Positions 1 to 9,677 of a stretch of 64,000 nucleotides of DNA are shown here, one piece after another. Each line of letters begins with the position of its first letter. Positions within the stretch are counted from its first letter, which is position 1. This DNA comes from Verrucomicrobiaceae bacterium (GTDB lineage Bacteria > Verrucomicrobiota > Verrucomicrobiia > Verrucomicrobiales > Verrucomicrobiaceae), in assembly GCA_027484445.1 (NCBI GenBank), contig JAIXSY010000007.1:1-64000 (forward strand), read 5' to 3'. Both the position numbers and the translations under genes were made by a program. Below the pieces are notes generated by a model. It searched no databases and was not told the DNA's origin. It saw nothing but the letters and a program-made list of their open reading frames with translations.

Positions 1-420
1 CACGGCTCCTTGCAGAGTAGCGCTGAGGTCTTCGCCCCAGACGTGATTCGTTCGGAGATGCGAAGACTTGGAGATGCGAAGTCTTCAGAAATGACGTTCC
101 AGCCGTCCAGGATGAAGAGGCTGAGCGTGGACTGTTTTTCCAGGCGTCCGATGGGGGCGTCCTGGAGGAGGTTGCCGAGGCGGGCGAACTAGGGTTCGAC
201 GATCTCGATGCCGGTGACAATCTGCTCATACGGGGTGGGCGGCGTTGGGCTGGAATGGGCTGGAATGGGCTGGTCATGCCGGTGTCGGTGACTTCCAGGC
301 GATTCCGGCAGGATCGTAAGCGAAGGTTTGGGTGTGTTGGAAGTCTTTTTCGATAGGATCGACAGGAGAAACAGGACCTTTGTTTTTCCTGAGCAAGGGT
401 CCCATAAGCTGTGGCTGTAA
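1..420 (-). pseudogene. Decayed RHS/YD-repeat gene, 3' part running off the left edge
   Basis: Read on the minus strand, this stretch spells pieces of an RHS (YD-repeat) protein in shifting frames. Around 300-325 one frame gives FAYDPAG and the next frame continues NRLEVTDTG. Around 60-190 a frame reads LFILDGWNVISE, preceded by a stop at about 190. At the left edge another frame reads VWGEDLSATLQGA, the signature that normally precedes the end of the conserved RHS core (WGLDLSGTLQGAGG). At least two frameshifts and one stop break it, so it cannot make a full protein. RHS proteins are large secreted or surface proteins, often polymorphic toxins. The variable C-terminal region would lie left of the window. 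The call rests on motif recognition by eye. Confidence 0.65.
247..273. repeat. Short 10-bp tandem repeat
   Basis: The unit GGGCTGGAAT is repeated almost three times head to tail within the decayed RHS sequence. It probably marks slippage in the non-functional gene. Confidence 0.6.
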
Positions 421-755
421 CCTGGCCAGCGGGGGCGTAGTGGAGCCGAGTGCCGGAGGCTAGACGCGAGATAGACAATACAGACCGCTGTGCGCTGCCC
501 CTATGCTGCTGGAGGAGGCGGCTAAGCCAACAGGATAGTGCTGCGGTTGTGCAGGTTTTAGAGCGAGTTTTCGGATTCGAGCAGGCCTTGCGCGTTGTCG
601 TTGGCGGTGAAAAGAACCTGCGGTTGGTTTTAGTTCTTGGTTACCTGCAACAAATTTAGGGCCGCATCAACACAGGCCACGTGGTGTCAAAACCCTCGTT
701 TGCCAAAAAGGCCAAACCTGCTAGCCTCCGCCCCCCTTCCCCCCAGACAGACCTC
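421..755. other. No recognisable gene; upstream region of typA
   Basis: Short open frames exist here but none resembles a known protein or has a convincing start. The region presumably holds the typA promoter. No clear -35/-10 pair or strong Shine-Dalgarno sequence could be picked out by eye. Confidence 0.4.
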
Positions 756-2612
756 ATGACGCCTCCTTCTCAAATCCGGAACATCGCCATCATCGCGCAC
801 GTTGACCATGGCAAGACCACCCTCGTGGACAGCCTTTTGCGTGCCAGCGGTAACTTCCGCGAAAATCAGGCCATCGCGGAGCGCGCCATGGACAGCATGG
901 ATCTGGAGCGGGAAAAAGGCATCACGATCAAAGCGAAGAACACCTCCGTTCACTGGAATGATCACATCATCAACATCGTGGACACCCCAGGTCACGCCGA
1001 CTTTGGTGGTGAGGTCGAACGCGTGATGAAGATGGTCGATGGGGTGATGCTCGTCGTGGATGCGTATGAAGGGCCGCAGGCACAGACACGCTTCGTTTTG
1101 AAAAAAGCCATGCAGCAGGGCATCAAGCCCATCGTGCTGATCAACAAGATGGACCGCCCTCACATCAAGCCCGATGAGGTGCATGACAAGGTGCTGGAAC
1201 TGCTCATGGAGCTAGATGCCACCGAAGATCAGTTCAACGCCCCCTTTGTCTATGGCAGCGCCCGTGCGGGCTGGGTCAGTGGTAGCGCGGATGGCGAGCA
1301 GAAGGACATGACCTTCCTCCTGGAGCAGATCGTCAAGCACATCCCCGCTCCAAAAGCCGAGCTAGAAGGCAGCTTCGAAATGCTGGTGTCCAACATCGAC
1401 TGGGATAACTTTGTCGGACGTGTCGCCATTGGCAAAGTGACTCGTGGCACAGTGAAACTGGGCGATCGCGTCTTTCTTCTGGGCAAAAATCCCGACGAAA
1501 AACCCAAGGCCATCAAAGTCACCAAAGTCTTTCAATACACCACGCTGACCACCAGTGACTCTGTCGAAGGCGGAGCAGGAGACATTGTCGGAATCTCAGG
1601 CTTTGAAGATGTGGACATCGGACAAACAGTCGCAGGCACTGCCGATGCACCGGCGCTGCCTTTCGTGGCCATCGACCCACCGACGATTGTCATGCAATTC
1701 GCTGTCAATGATGGCCCGCTCGCTGGCCGCGAAGGTGACCACGTGACTTCACGCAAAATCCGGGATCGTCTGGACCGTGAGCAGAAGATGAACGTGACGA
1801 TCTCTGTGTCTGACACGGACCTCGCAGGTGTCTTTGACGTCAGCGCCCGTGGTGCGATGCAGATCGCGATCCTCGTGGAGCAGATGCGCCGCGAAGGCTT
1901 CGAGGTGCTGGTGTCACGCCCGATGGTCATCACCAAGAAAGAAGGGGATGTCCTCATGGAACCCTTTGAAACCCTCTACGTGGACGTCCCCGATGACTAC
2001 CTGGGCGGCGTGATGAAGACCATCAGTGAGCGCAAAGGCAGAATCGAAGACATGAGTGCCCATGGCGGACGCACCAGCCTGCAGGCCTACATCCCGACTC
2101 GTGGTCTCATCGGCTTCGAGTTCGAGCTGATGAATTTGACCAGTGGTCACGGCATCCACAGTCACTTGTTCCGCGAGTATGCCCCCCACGCAGGCCACAT
2201 GCAGACGCGCAACACGGGAACCTTGGTTTCCTCCGAGTCTGGGGAAGCGACCAGCTATGCGCTCGATACCATTCAGGAACGTGGCAAGCTCTTCATCACG
2301 TCCGGTGACCAGGTCTATGAAGGCATGATCGTCGGAGAAAACCCACGCACCGACGACCTGCCCGTGAATCCTTGCCGCAGCAAGCAGCTCACGAATTTCC
2401 GTGCTGCAGGCAGTGACAAAGGCATTCAGCTGACGCCACCCATCAAGTTCGGTCTGGAGCGTGCCATTGAATACATCGCTCCCGATGAACTCGTGGAAGC
2501 CACGCCGAAGAGCATTCGCCTGCGCAAGCGCATCCTTGACTCCAACGTTCGTCTGCGTGAGCGCAAACGCCTTGAAGCTGAAATGGAAGCCATGGAAAGC
2601 GGCAACGCCTGA
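756..2612 (+). CDS. typA: Ribosome-associated GTPase TypA/BipA
   Basis: A translational GTPase of the EF-G superfamily that binds ribosomes and acts in stress and cold adaptation and 50S assembly. The P-loop HVDHGKTT lies near residue 15, DTPGHADF (G3) near 80 and NKMD (G4) near 135. Domain II, the EF-G-like domains and the TypA C-terminal end ([20 protein letters not shown]) follow. From this ATG the protein is 618 residues, close to the usual ~607. The frame is open back to a GTG at 681, but that would add a 25-residue extension not usual for the family, so the ATG at 756 is preferred. It stands alone and is convergent with the kdp operon. Confidence 0.96.
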   Translation: MTPPSQIRNIAIIAHVDHGKTTLVDSLLRASGNFRENQAIAERAMDSMDLEREKGITIKAKNTSVHWNDHIINIVDTPGHADFGGEVERVMKMVDGVMLVVDAYEGPQAQTRFVLKKAMQQGIKPIVLINKMDRPHIKPDEVHDKVLELLMELDATEDQFNAPFVYGSARAGWVSGSADGEQKDMTFLLEQIVKHIPAPKAELEGSFEMLVSNIDWDNFVGRVAIGKVTRGTVKLGDRVFLLGKNPDEKPKAIKVTKVFQYTTLTTSDSVEGGAGDIVGISGFEDVDIGQTVAGTADAPALPFVAIDPPTIVMQFAVNDGPLAGREGDHVTSRKIRDRLDREQKMNVTISVSDTDLAGVFDVSARGAMQIAILVEQMRREGFEVLVSRPMVITKKEGDVLMEPFETLYVDVPDDYLGGVMKTISERKGRIEDMSAHGGRTSLQAYIPTRGLIGFEFELMNLTSGHGIHSHLFREYAPHAGHMQTRNTGTLVSSESGEATSYALDTIQERGKLFITSGDQVYEGMIVGENPRTDDLPVNPCRSKQLTNFRAAGSDKGIQLTPPIKFGLERAIEYIAPDELVEATPKSIRLRKRILDSNVRLRERKRLEAEMEAMESGNA

Positions 2613-2684
2613 TCCCGAAAAGGCAGCCTTAGAGCCGTTGAGCGACTTGCAGTTTCAAAGGCTGTGAATCGTTCCGAATCTCAT

Positions 2685-3347
2685 TCACAGAATCTGTAGC
2701 CGATAGCCAATGCCTGGCTCATTGAGGATTTCGATGCCACTGCCTTCGAGTTTTTTGCGAAGATGATTCGCATAGACTCGGAGGTAATTGCTCTGATGCT
2801 CCGCCTGCGGTCCCCAGACGGCGCGCAGGAGCTGTTTGAGCGTCACGACCTTTCCTGCGTGCTTCACCAGCTGGGCCAGCATGGCGTATTCGGTGGGCGT
2901 CAGCTTCAAAGGCTCGCCGGAGAGTGTGGCGGCATGGTGGACGGGATCAAGGTTCAACGGCCCGATTTGTAGATTTGAGGCTTCATCGCTGCTGTGACGA
3001 CGCTGGATGGCGGTGAGGCGGGCGAGCAGCTCGGCGGTGCTGAAGGGCTTCGTGACATAATCATCCGCCCCCGCATCGAAGGCGGCGAGCTTCATCGCTT
3101 CCTGATCACGCACACTGAGGATGAGCACGGGGACGGGACTCCACTCGCGCAGACGTTTCAGCACCTCCACGCCGTCCATGTCGGGCAATCCGAGGTCGAG
3201 GATGATGACGTCCGGCTTGTGAAACACGGCGGCTTGCAGGCCGAGCGAGCCGTTTTCGGCCTCACGGATGACATGACCCTTGGATTCGAGCGCCAGGCGG
3301 AGCAGGCGTCGGATCTGGATCTCGTCGTCGATGATGAGGGCGGTCAT
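2685..3347 (-). CDS. kdpE: KdpE, response regulator of the kdp operon
   Basis: An OmpR/PhoB-class response regulator that, phosphorylated by KdpD, activates kdpFABC under potassium limitation. The receiver domain (about 1-115) has the acidic pair DD at 7-8, phosphoacceptor Asp51 in ILDLGLPD and the conserved Lys in VTKPF. The C-terminal winged-helix domain carries LTPTEYAML and LRVYANHLRKKLE, typical of KdpE. Its ATG overlaps the kdpD stop (ATGA), so the two are probably translationally coupled. It is the last gene of the operon. Confidence 0.95.
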   Translation of the reverse strand: MTALIIDDEIQIRRLLRLALESKGHVIREAENGSLGLQAAVFHKPDVIILDLGLPDMDGVEVLKRLREWSPVPVLILSVRDQEAMKLAAFDAGADDYVTKPFSTAELLARLTAIQRRHSSDEASNLQIGPLNLDPVHHAATLSGEPLKLTPTEYAMLAQLVKHAGKVVTLKQLLRAVWGPQAEHQSNYLRVYANHLRKKLEGSGIEILNEPGIGYRLQIL

Positions 3348-6124
3348 GGCGTAGAACGAACTTCCAAGTTCGTTGGTGTGGGTTCATCTTGCGGAACGAA
3401 CTTGGAAGTTCGTTCGACTTCGATCACAAACTCCGCGCCGCCTTCGGGGTGGTTTCGCGCGGTGATGTCTCCGCCGAGGGCCTGCACAAAACCTCTCGCG
3501 ATGGTGAGACCGAGCCCTGTGCCTCCCGCAGGTGCGCCAGGCGCACGGCAAAACTTCTCAAACACGGATTTTTCCATGCCAGGCGGCAATCCAGGGCCGT
3601 GATCGCGAAGGGTGATGACCAAAGAGTGGTCCGCACAGTCCTCTGTGCGGTTCTGAGTCTGGGGACGTTCGTTCCGCACAGAGGACTGTGCGGACCAATT
3701 TACGCTCACTTCAATCGCCGTGCCTTCCGGCGTGTAGGTCGCGGCATTGTGCAGGATGTTGGCGAGGGCTTGAGTCAGCAGCGCGTGATCGAGCTTCACG
3801 AGTGGGAAATCGTCCTCAATGGCTACCCGTATTGGATGCGAATCCAATGGCTTGCCCACAGCCCGACGTGCAGCGCTGATCACATCGCGGAGGTCACACC
3901 AGTCGAGGTGGGGCTGTAGCACCTCGGATTCGAGCTGCGTCATGTGCAGCAGATGATCCACCACGCGCTGGAGACGCTGCGAGGCGGTGGTGATTTCAGC
4001 GAGGTAGGGCCCGGGCGTGCCGCTCATGCCTTCGACGGATGCATTGATGACGGCGATGGGCGTTTTCAGCTCGTGCGAGATGCTGTCGAGCAGCGTGCGG
4101 TGGAGTTTCTCCGAACTGGCGAGCACTTCGGCACGGCTGACGGCCTGGATGAAGTGCTCTTTTTCCAAAACGAGCGCGAGTTGCAACGCGAAGGCCTCGA
4201 TCATCTGCCGCGTGGCGAAGTCGAGCCGCTGATCGCGATGCAACTGCACGCCGAGCACGCCCATCAGCGAGGTGGCGGTTTGCAGCGGGAACCACGTCGC
4301 GGCGGATTCGGGCAAGGTTTCGGTGTGGCGGCCAGCGCATTGCTTGTTCGCGTAAACCCACGAGATGACGCCCCACTCTTTCACACTGGGCTGGAAGGTG
4401 CTGGCGGGATGTGCGGCCTGTGGCAGCGAGTGATCGTCGTCACGCACGACGAGAGCGGTGGGAGCATTCAACAACTCATGGATGACACGCAAGGCTTCGA
4501 CAAAACCTTTGCTGGGCTCAGCAGCGAGTGCGGCGCTTTGTGTCACTCTTAGCAAAGCGTCTGTCTGGCGCGCACGACGCCTTTCTGTAGCCTCTCTCAT
4601 TCGAAGACGAGAAGTCAGACTGCCCATGCTCAAGGCAACGATAAAAAACATGCCGAACATGATCCAGTCTTCAGCTTTGCTGATCGTGATGGTGAACTGT
4701 GGTGGGATGAAAAAGAAGTTCCAGCATAGCGCACTGAGCGTTGCCATGAGCAACACAGGTCCACGGCTGATGCGCATGGCAGCCAGCACCACCGCTAGCA
4801 AAAACACCAAGGCCACAAACATGTAGCCCGTGAACTCCACAATCGCTCCACACAAGCTGGCGATGCCAAAAACCGCGACAAGGACCCAACTCACTTCACC
4901 AATCAAATTTTCTGAAAACGATGTCTTGGACGCTGGGTGCGATTTTTCTGCGGAGGCGAGCGGCCGCACCACGCACACGTCGATGTCGCCACTGCCCAGA
5001 ATGAGCTGGTCGGCGAGTGATTTGCGCCAAAGCGATGGCTTGTCCGGCTTGCCGACGACGATCTGGGTCACGTTTCGTTCCCGGGCGACCTGGAGCAGCG
5101 CTTCCGAGATGTTTTCGCCTGTTACGGAAACCACTTCGCCACCGAGCTTGCGGGCGAGGCCGAGCGAGCGCGTGAGGCGGTCCTGCTCGACGGGCGTGAG
5201 CGCACGCGAGCTTTCCACCCACACGACCAGCCACGGGCAGTTCAGCCTCGTGGCAGCACGGCGAGTCCAGCGGATGAGGCTCTCGGCATACGGACTCGGC
5301 CCGACGCCGACCATGAGCCGCGCGTTGGTCTTCCACGGGCTGCTGACGCGTTTGAGCCTGCGGATGTCTTCAAGGTCGCGATCCACCTGCTCGGCAGTGA
5401 AGCGCAGAGCCAGCTCGCGCAGCGCGGTGAGGTTGCCTTCCTTGAAAAAGTTGGACACGGCATGCTCGGCGCGTTCGCCGAGATACACTTTGCCATCAGC
5501 CATGCGCTCCAGTAGCTTTTCCACGCTGAGGTCGATGAGCTGGATCTCATGCGCCACATCCAAGATCGAGTCCGGCACCGTCTCGGTGATCGTCACTCCG
5601 CTGATCTGCCGCACGATGTCCACCTGGCTCTCGATGTGCTGAACATTGAGCGTGGTGTAAACGTCGATTCCCGCGTCGATGATCTCCAGCACGTCCTGGT
5701 AGCGTTTCGCATGTCGCGATCCCGGCGCGTTCGTGTGTGCCAGCTCGTCCACCAGCACGAGCTGCGGCCGCTGCGCGAGCACGGCGTCGATGTCGAATTC
5801 CTCCAGCGTGAAGCCGCGATGTTCGAGCTTTTTGCGCGGGAGGACGCGCATGCCTTCGAGCAGCGCGGCGGTTTCATGCCGTCCATGCGTCTCGATGACG
5901 CCCGCGAGCACATCCACGCCTTCTTTGAGCCGCTGGCGGGCGGTTTGCAGCATGGCGTAAGTTTTGCCGACGCCGGGGCACATGCCGAGGAAGATGTGGA
6001 GTTTGCCGGTTTTGGATGAGGCACGCTGGATGTCCGCAAGGAGGGCATCGGCGTAGGACGAGTTTTCCAACGCGTCTTCCCTAGGACGAGTTTTCCAACT
6101 CGTTCGCTGTTCGTCACTCACCAT
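3344..6124 (-). CDS. kdpD: KdpD, potassium/turgor sensor histidine kinase
   Basis: A membrane histidine kinase controlling kdp expression through KdpE. Domains in order: KdpD sensor domain with P-loop GMCPGVGKTY, Usp-like domain, four membrane segments (DUF4118), GAF-like region, HisKA with phosphoacceptor His at about 684 in SHELKTP, and HATPase with DHGPGLPPG. From the chosen ATG it is 926 residues (E. coli about 894). Longer upstream frames run into the transposase gene and are not credible. Extra residues come from palindromic elements read in frame: about 7-23 at the N-terminus, 811-831 inside the ATPase domain before the G box, and 904-923 forming the C-terminus. The start overlaps the stop of the upstream transposase gene. 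Confidence 0.95.
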   Translation of the reverse strand: MVSDEQRTSWKTRPREDALENSSYADALLADIQRASSKTGKLHIFLGMCPGVGKTYAMLQTARQRLKEGVDVLAGVIETHGRHETAALLEGMRVLPRKKLEHRGFTLEEFDIDAVLAQRPQLVLVDELAHTNAPGSRHAKRYQDVLEIIDAGIDVYTTLNVQHIESQVDIVRQISGVTITETVPDSILDVAHEIQLIDLSVEKLLERMADGKVYLGERAEHAVSNFFKEGNLTALRELALRFTAEQVDRDLEDIRRLKRVSSPWKTNARLMVGVGPSPYAESLIRWTRRAATRLNCPWLVVWVESSRALTPVEQDRLTRSLGLARKLGGEVVSVTGENISEALLQVARERNVTQIVVGKPDKPSLWRKSLADQLILGSGDIDVCVVRPLASAEKSHPASKTSFSENLIGEVSWVLVAVFGIASLCGAIVEFTGYMFVALVFLLAVVLAAMRISRGPVLLMATLSALCWNFFFIPPQFTITISKAEDWIMFGMFFIVALSMGSLTSRLRMREATERRRARQTDALLRVTQSAALAAEPSKGFVEALRVIHELLNAPTALVVRDDDHSLPQAAHPASTFQPSVKEWGVISWVYANKQCAGRHTETLPESAATWFPLQTATSLMGVLGVQLHRDQRLDFATRQMIEAFALQLALVLEKEHFIQAVSRAEVLASSEKLHRTLLDSISHELKTPIAVINASVEGMSGTPGPYLAEITTASQRLQRVVDHLLHMTQLESEVLQPHLDWCDLRDVISAARRAVGKPLDSHPIRVAIEDDFPLVKLDHALLTQALANILHNAATYTPEGTAIEVSVNWSAQSSVRNERPQTQNRTEDCADHSLVITLRDHGPGLPPGMEKSVFEKFCRAPGAPAGGTGLGLTIARGFVQALGGDITARNHPEGGAEFVIEVERTSKFVPQDEPTPTNLEVRSTP
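3355..3414. repeat. REP-like palindrome pair at the kdpD/kdpE junction
   Basis: Two 20-bp palindromes face each other: AACGAACTTCCAAGTTCGTT (3355-3374) and its inverse-centred partner with GG in the middle (3395-3414), with GTAG just outside the left copy. The pair encodes the last ~22 residues of KdpD (RTSKFV...TNLEVRST). The paired-inverted layout resembles BIMEs made of REP sequences. Confidence 0.9.
3631..3693. repeat. REP-like palindrome pair inside kdpD
   Basis: CCGCACAGTCCTCTGTGCGG (3631-3650) and its reverse complement (3674-3693) flank a 23-bp linker. The element is translated in frame inside the KdpD ATPase domain, giving the residues [19 protein letters not shown]. The same unit recurs at 9609-9671 between kdpB and kdpA. 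Confidence 0.9.
6057..6104. repeat. REP-like palindromes at the 5' end of kdpD
   Basis: Two copies of an ACGAGTT-TTCC-AACTCGT type palindrome, 6057-6076 (imperfect) and 6085-6104, in the same orientation. They encode residues ~7-23 of KdpD (RTSWKTRPREDALENSS), upstream of the conserved P-loop domain. Confidence 0.8.
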
Positions 6125-6852
6125 GGTTCGTCTTCGGGGTATGGCACTGGTGGCGGAGGTTCTTGGACAACGGGTTGGAAAACCCGTTCTACGAGGGTGC
6201 GTTCCGCAAACCATGCGCTGAACTCATTCTCGCGGAGATGTGCTTTTGTGGGGTTGTTGACGATGTAGCGCATCACTTTGAGCCAATGTCCGTCATCGCG
6301 GATAATCCGGTTCCAACTGTCTTCCTGCCAAAGCTGACCTTTCCGTTTCAGCGACTCGTTGATCACGCGGGCGGTGTAGCCCTTCCAGGATTTCAACACG
6401 TCTTCAATCTGATTATCATTCAAGGCACGGGCAGCCAGATGCACATGATTGGGCATGATGACAAAGCCGTGCATGGAGCTGCGCTGGCCCTCGAAAAACA
6501 ACAAAGCATCGGCCACGATCTGGCGGATTTCCGGCTGACGCAGAATGCAGGAGCCGTGGCATTCATCCATGACGGACTCCATTTTCCGCCAGGTGCGACG
6601 CTGCCAGGCGGCATAGTCCTCCTGTAGCAGTTCGTCGGTTTTGGTTTGTTGGGCTAATCGAGTGTCCCACGCTTCTTTGTCGCGCTTGGCTTCCTCTACG
6701 ACCTCACGCGGCAGCGAGTCGTTGAGGCGAAAAGTGATGAAGTAAGTGACGCCCGGCTGCCGCCAATGTGGGAGATTGCGCTCATAGTTCCAGAAGTCGC
6801 CCTGCCAGTGGAAGGGCGTAAAATCCTCCGGGATGGTGAAGTCAGGCGGCAT
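6118..6852 (-). CDS. REP-associated tyrosine transposase (RAYT, Y1_Tnp family)
   Basis: A single-domain HUH transposase related to the IS200/IS605 TnpA group, 244 residues. The metal-binding HUH motif is in GFVIMPNHVHL. The neighbouring motifs LKSWKGYTAR and LWQEDSWNRIIRDDGHW are typical of RAYTs. Known family members process REP/BIME palindromes. This one lies between kdpC and kdpD and is surrounded by paired palindromes, including one pair directly at its 5' end (6862-6928) and a single copy within its 3' end. No IS-type terminal repeats or partner gene were seen, as expected for RAYTs. Its stop overlaps the kdpD start by ATGG/TGA, so it appears to have become part of the operon. Confidence 0.9.
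   Translation of the reverse strand: MPPDFTIPEDFTPFHWQGDFWNYERNLPHWRQPGVTYFITFRLNDSLPREVVEEAKRDKEAWDTRLAQQTKTDELLQEDYAAWQRRTWRKMESVMDECHGSCILRQPEIRQIVADALLFFEGQRSSMHGFVIMPNHVHLAARALNDNQIEDVLKSWKGYTARVINESLKRKGQLWQEDSWNRIIRDDGHWLKVMRYIVNNPTKAHLRENEFSAWFAERTLVERVFQPVVQEPPPPVPYPEDEPW
6169..6188. repeat. Single REP-like palindrome in the RAYT gene
   Basis: AACGGGTTGGAAAACCCGTT has 8-bp arms and a GGAA centre. It encodes part of the RAYT C-terminus (VERVFQPV), the same peptide type that ends KdpC. Confidence 0.75.
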
Positions 6853-6861
6853 GGAACGTAA

Positions 6862-6928
6862 AACGAGTTTTCCAACTCGTTCTGGAGTGTTTGTGGTTAC
6901 TTGGAGGGAACGAGTTGGAAAACTCGTT
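6862..6928. repeat. REP-like palindrome pair between kdpC and the RAYT gene
   Basis: AACGAGTTTTCCAACTCGTT (6862-6881) and its reverse complement (6909-6928) form an inverted pair. The outer borders are GTAAAACG on the left and CGTTCTACG on the right. The right copy encodes the KdpC C-terminus (ERVFQLV). The element lies directly upstream of the RAYT start codon and is a good candidate for its cognate substrate. Confidence 0.9.
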
Positions 6929-7496
6929 CTACGTCGTCGAGCGCGAGATTCAACTTCAGCACATTCACACCCGCATCGCCCAAGATACCAAAGCCGGGCT
7001 TGGTGGTGTTCGCGGCGATCAACGCCCGCACTTTTTCGACGCTCATCTTGCGAGCTTTCGCCACTCGCGGTGCCTGCAACTCGGCATTCTTGACGCTGAT
7101 GTGCGGATCAAGCCCGCTTCCGGAGGCGGTGACGGCATCGGCGGGTACTTTCGCATCGGCGGCGAGGCCGTTGGTGGCGCGATAAGCCCCGATGCGTTCT
7201 TTGATCGCATCATTCAGCTTTTGCGAGGTGGGGCCGAGGTTGCTGCCGCTGGAACTGGCGGCGTCGTGGCCGCTGCCGGCCGCGCTGGGGCGTGGGTGGA
7301 AGTAGTTTTCGGCCGTGAAGTTCTGGCTGAGCAAGGCGGAGCCGCGCACGGTGCCGTCCTTGTCGGTGATGAGGCTGCCGTTGGCTTGGTCGTTAAAGAA
7401 GGCCTGTGAGGCGACGGTGATGAGGAGTGGATAAGCACCGCAGGTGATAGTGGCGAGCACCAAGGTGGCACGAAGGGAGGTGAGGATGAGTTTCAT
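6897..7496 (-). CDS. kdpC: KdpC, potassium-transporting ATPase subunit C
   Basis: The KdpC subunit of the high-affinity K+ pump KdpFABC, 199 residues. One N-terminal membrane segment (about 8-30, LRATLVLATITCGAYPLLI) is followed by the periplasmic domain with the family motifs GSALLSQNF, YFHPRPSAA and SGLDPHISVKNAELQ. The last ten residues (ERVFQLVPSK) are encoded by a palindromic element and so are probably a species-specific tail. It is the third pump gene of the operon, 75 bp after kdpB. Confidence 0.96.
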   Translation of the reverse strand: MKLILTSLRATLVLATITCGAYPLLITVASQAFFNDQANGSLITDKDGTVRGSALLSQNFTAENYFHPRPSAAGSGHDAASSSGSNLGPTSQKLNDAIKERIGAYRATNGLAADAKVPADAVTASGSGLDPHISVKNAELQAPRVAKARKMSVEKVRALIAANTTKPGFGILGDAGVNVLKLNLALDDVERVFQLVPSK

Positions 7497-7503
7497 GGTG
7501 TAG

Positions 7504-7566
7504 AACGAATCTCCAGATTCGTTTGGGTTGAGGGTGTTCGGATGGGAACGAACTTGGAAGTTCGTT
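7504..7566. repeat. REP-like palindrome pair between kdpB and kdpC
   Basis: AACGAATCTCCAGATTCGTT (7504-7523) and AACGAACTTGGAAGTTCGTT (7547-7566) form an inverted pair with borders GTAGAACG and CGTTTTACG. The left arm differs from the copy at 3355 by an inner change matched on the opposite arm, so the stem is kept. Confidence 0.9.
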
Positions 7567-7571
7567 TTACG

Positions 7572-9593
7572 TTATGCGAGCCGCAGGGTGGTGATGAGCA
7601 CGTCGATGGCCTTGATGCCGACGAAGGGGATGATGATGCCGCCAAGGCCGTAGATAAGCAGGTTGCGCTGGAGCACGGAGGCAGCGCCCATGGCGCGATA
7701 CGGCACGCCTTTGAGCGCAAGCGGGATCAGCGCGATGATGATGAGCGCGTTGAAGATGATGGCGCTCAAGATGGCGCTCTGCGGACTGGCAAGACCCATG
7801 ACGTTGAGCGGCGAGATGGCCGGGAAGGTGGCCATGAGCATCGCGGGGATGATGGCGAAGTATTTGGCGATGTCGTTGGCGATGCTGAAGGTGGTGAGCG
7901 AGCCGCGGGTCATGAGGAGCTGTTTGCCGATCTCGACGATCTCGATGAGTTTCGTGGGGTTGCTGTCGAGATCGACCATGTTGCCTGCCTCGCGTGCGGC
8001 CTGCGTGCCGGTATTCATCGCCACGCCGACATCGGCTTGGGCCAAAGCGGGTGCGTCATTGGTGCCGTCGCCGGTCATGGCGACGAGGTGACCTTCAGCC
8101 TGTTCGGCGCGGATACGGCGCAGTTTGTCTTCGGGAGTCGCTTGAGCCATGAAGTCATCGACACCGGCCTCGGCGGCGATGGCGGCGGCGGTCATGGGAT
8201 TGTCGCCGGTAATCATAACGGTCTTGATGCCCATTTTGCGAAGCTGGGCGAAGCGCTCCTTGATACCGCCTTTGACGACGTCTTTGAGCTCGACGACGCC
8301 GAGCACGTGGCTGCCTTCGGAAACCACGAGTGGTGTGCGGCCTGCGCGTGACGCGGCTTCGACGGCTTTGGCGACTTCCGGCGGATAAACACCGCCGAGG
8401 GCTTCAATGTGCGCCTTCATCGAATCAGCGGCACCTTTGCGGATGCTGCGGCCACCGATGTCCACGCCGCTCATGCGCGTCTGCGCCGTGAAAGGCACAA
8501 AAGTGGCATGCGGCGCGGCGACCTCGCGTCCGCGGATGTTGAACTTTTCCTTCGCGAGCACCACGATGCTGCGACCTTCCGGCGTTTCATCGGCCAGCGA
8601 AGCGAGTTGGGCCGCGTCGGCGAGTTGTTGCTCGGTGATGCCAGGCGCGGGGCGGAAGTCGGAGGCCATGCGGTTGCCGATGGTGATGGTGCCGGTTTTG
8701 TCCAACAGGAGCACGTCGATGTCGCCTGCGGCTTCCACGGCTCGGCCCGAAGTAGCCATGACGTTGCGGCGGATGAGGCGGTCGATGCCGCTGATGCCGA
8801 TGGCGCTCAGAAGGCCACCGATCGTGGTCGGGATGAGGCATACGAGCAAGGCGACGAGCACCGGTGTGGTGAACTCGACACCTGAATAGATGCCGAAGGG
8901 CTTCAGCGTGATGCACACGAGCAGGAAGATCAGCGTCATCGCTGAGAGCAGGATGGTTAGCGCGATCTCATTCGGTGTTTTCTGGCGTTTCGCGCCTTCG
9001 ACCATCGAGATCATGCGATCGAGGAAGGTGTTGCCCTTTTCCGAGGTGATGCGGATGACAATGCGGTCGCTGATGACCTTGGTGCCGCCGGTGACGGCGC
9101 TGCGGTCGCCGCCGCTTTCGCGGATGACAGGCGCGGATTCGCCGGTGATCGCAGCCTCATCGACACTGGCGATGCCTTCGATCACCTCACCATCGGCGGG
9201 AATGACATCACCCGCCTCGCAGACGACGAGATCGCCTTTTTCGAGTGCTGGAGCAGGCACGGAGATCTCCTGTCCGTTTTTGAGGCGGCGGGCCATCGTG
9301 TCCTTGCGGGCCTTGCGAAGGGAATCGGCCTGAGCCTTGCCACGACCTTCGGCGACGGCTTCGGCGAAGTTCGCGAACAGCACGGTGAACCAAAGCCAGA
9401 TGGAAAGCTGCGTGATGAAGCCGTGGTCAGCCTTGGCAGTGAAGATGCTGATGGTGGTGAGCACCGCGCCGATGAGCGTGACGAACATCACCGGGTTCTT
9501 CACCATCAGACGTGGATCGAGCTTCTGGAACGCGCCGCCGATGGCGGGCACGAGGATGGAAGCATCAAAGAGAGAGGTGGGTTTGTGGGACAT
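7572..9593 (-). CDS. kdpB: KdpB, potassium-transporting P-type ATPase catalytic subunit
   Basis: The P-type ATPase subunit that hydrolyses ATP and drives K+ import. The phosphorylation motif DKTGTIT has its Asp at about residue 298. TGES lies in the actuator domain, [13 protein letters not shown] forms the hinge, and about seven membrane segments are predicted. The length is 673 residues, normal for KdpB. The start is the ATG giving [11 protein letters not shown] frame extends back to 9614, but that start lies inside a palindromic repeat and is rejected. Confidence 0.97.
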   Translation of the reverse strand: MSHKPTSLFDASILVPAIGGAFQKLDPRLMVKNPVMFVTLIGAVLTTISIFTAKADHGFITQLSIWLWFTVLFANFAEAVAEGRGKAQADSLRKARKDTMARRLKNGQEISVPAPALEKGDLVVCEAGDVIPADGEVIEGIASVDEAAITGESAPVIRESGGDRSAVTGGTKVISDRIVIRITSEKGNTFLDRMISMVEGAKRQKTPNEIALTILLSAMTLIFLLVCITLKPFGIYSGVEFTTPVLVALLVCLIPTTIGGLLSAIGISGIDRLIRRNVMATSGRAVEAAGDIDVLLLDKTGTITIGNRMASDFRPAPGITEQQLADAAQLASLADETPEGRSIVVLAKEKFNIRGREVAAPHATFVPFTAQTRMSGVDIGGRSIRKGAADSMKAHIEALGGVYPPEVAKAVEAASRAGRTPLVVSEGSHVLGVVELKDVVKGGIKERFAQLRKMGIKTVMITGDNPMTAAAIAAEAGVDDFMAQATPEDKLRRIRAEQAEGHLVAMTGDGTNDAPALAQADVGVAMNTGTQAAREAGNMVDLDSNPTKLIEIVEIGKQLLMTRGSLTTFSIANDIAKYFAIIPAMLMATFPAISPLNVMGLASPQSAILSAIIFNALIIIALIPLALKGVPYRAMGAASVLQRNLLIYGLGGIIIPFVGIKAIDVLITTLRLA

Positions 9594-9608
9594 GGCTTTA
9601 AAAGTGGT

Positions 9609-9671
9609 CCGCACAGTCCTCTGTGCGGTTCTGAGTGAGGGGACGTTCGTGCCGCACAGAGGACTGTGCGG
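9609..9671. repeat. REP-like palindrome pair between kdpA and kdpB
   Basis: CCGCACAGTCCTCTGTGCGG (9609-9628) and its reverse complement (9652-9671) are nearly identical to the element inside kdpD at 3631-3693. The outer border supplies the TAA stop of kdpA (9678-9680) and ends just before the kdpB start. Confidence 0.9.
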
Positions 9672-9677
9672 ACCACT

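Noticed and set aside
6118..6852. RAYT as a classical insertion sequence
   Set aside because: No terminal repeats, target duplications or accessory gene. RAYTs act on REP elements in trans, so it is annotated as a single gene.
9594..9614. Upstream start for kdpB
   Set aside because: It lies within the palindromic element; the ATG at 9593 gives the standard KdpB N-terminus.
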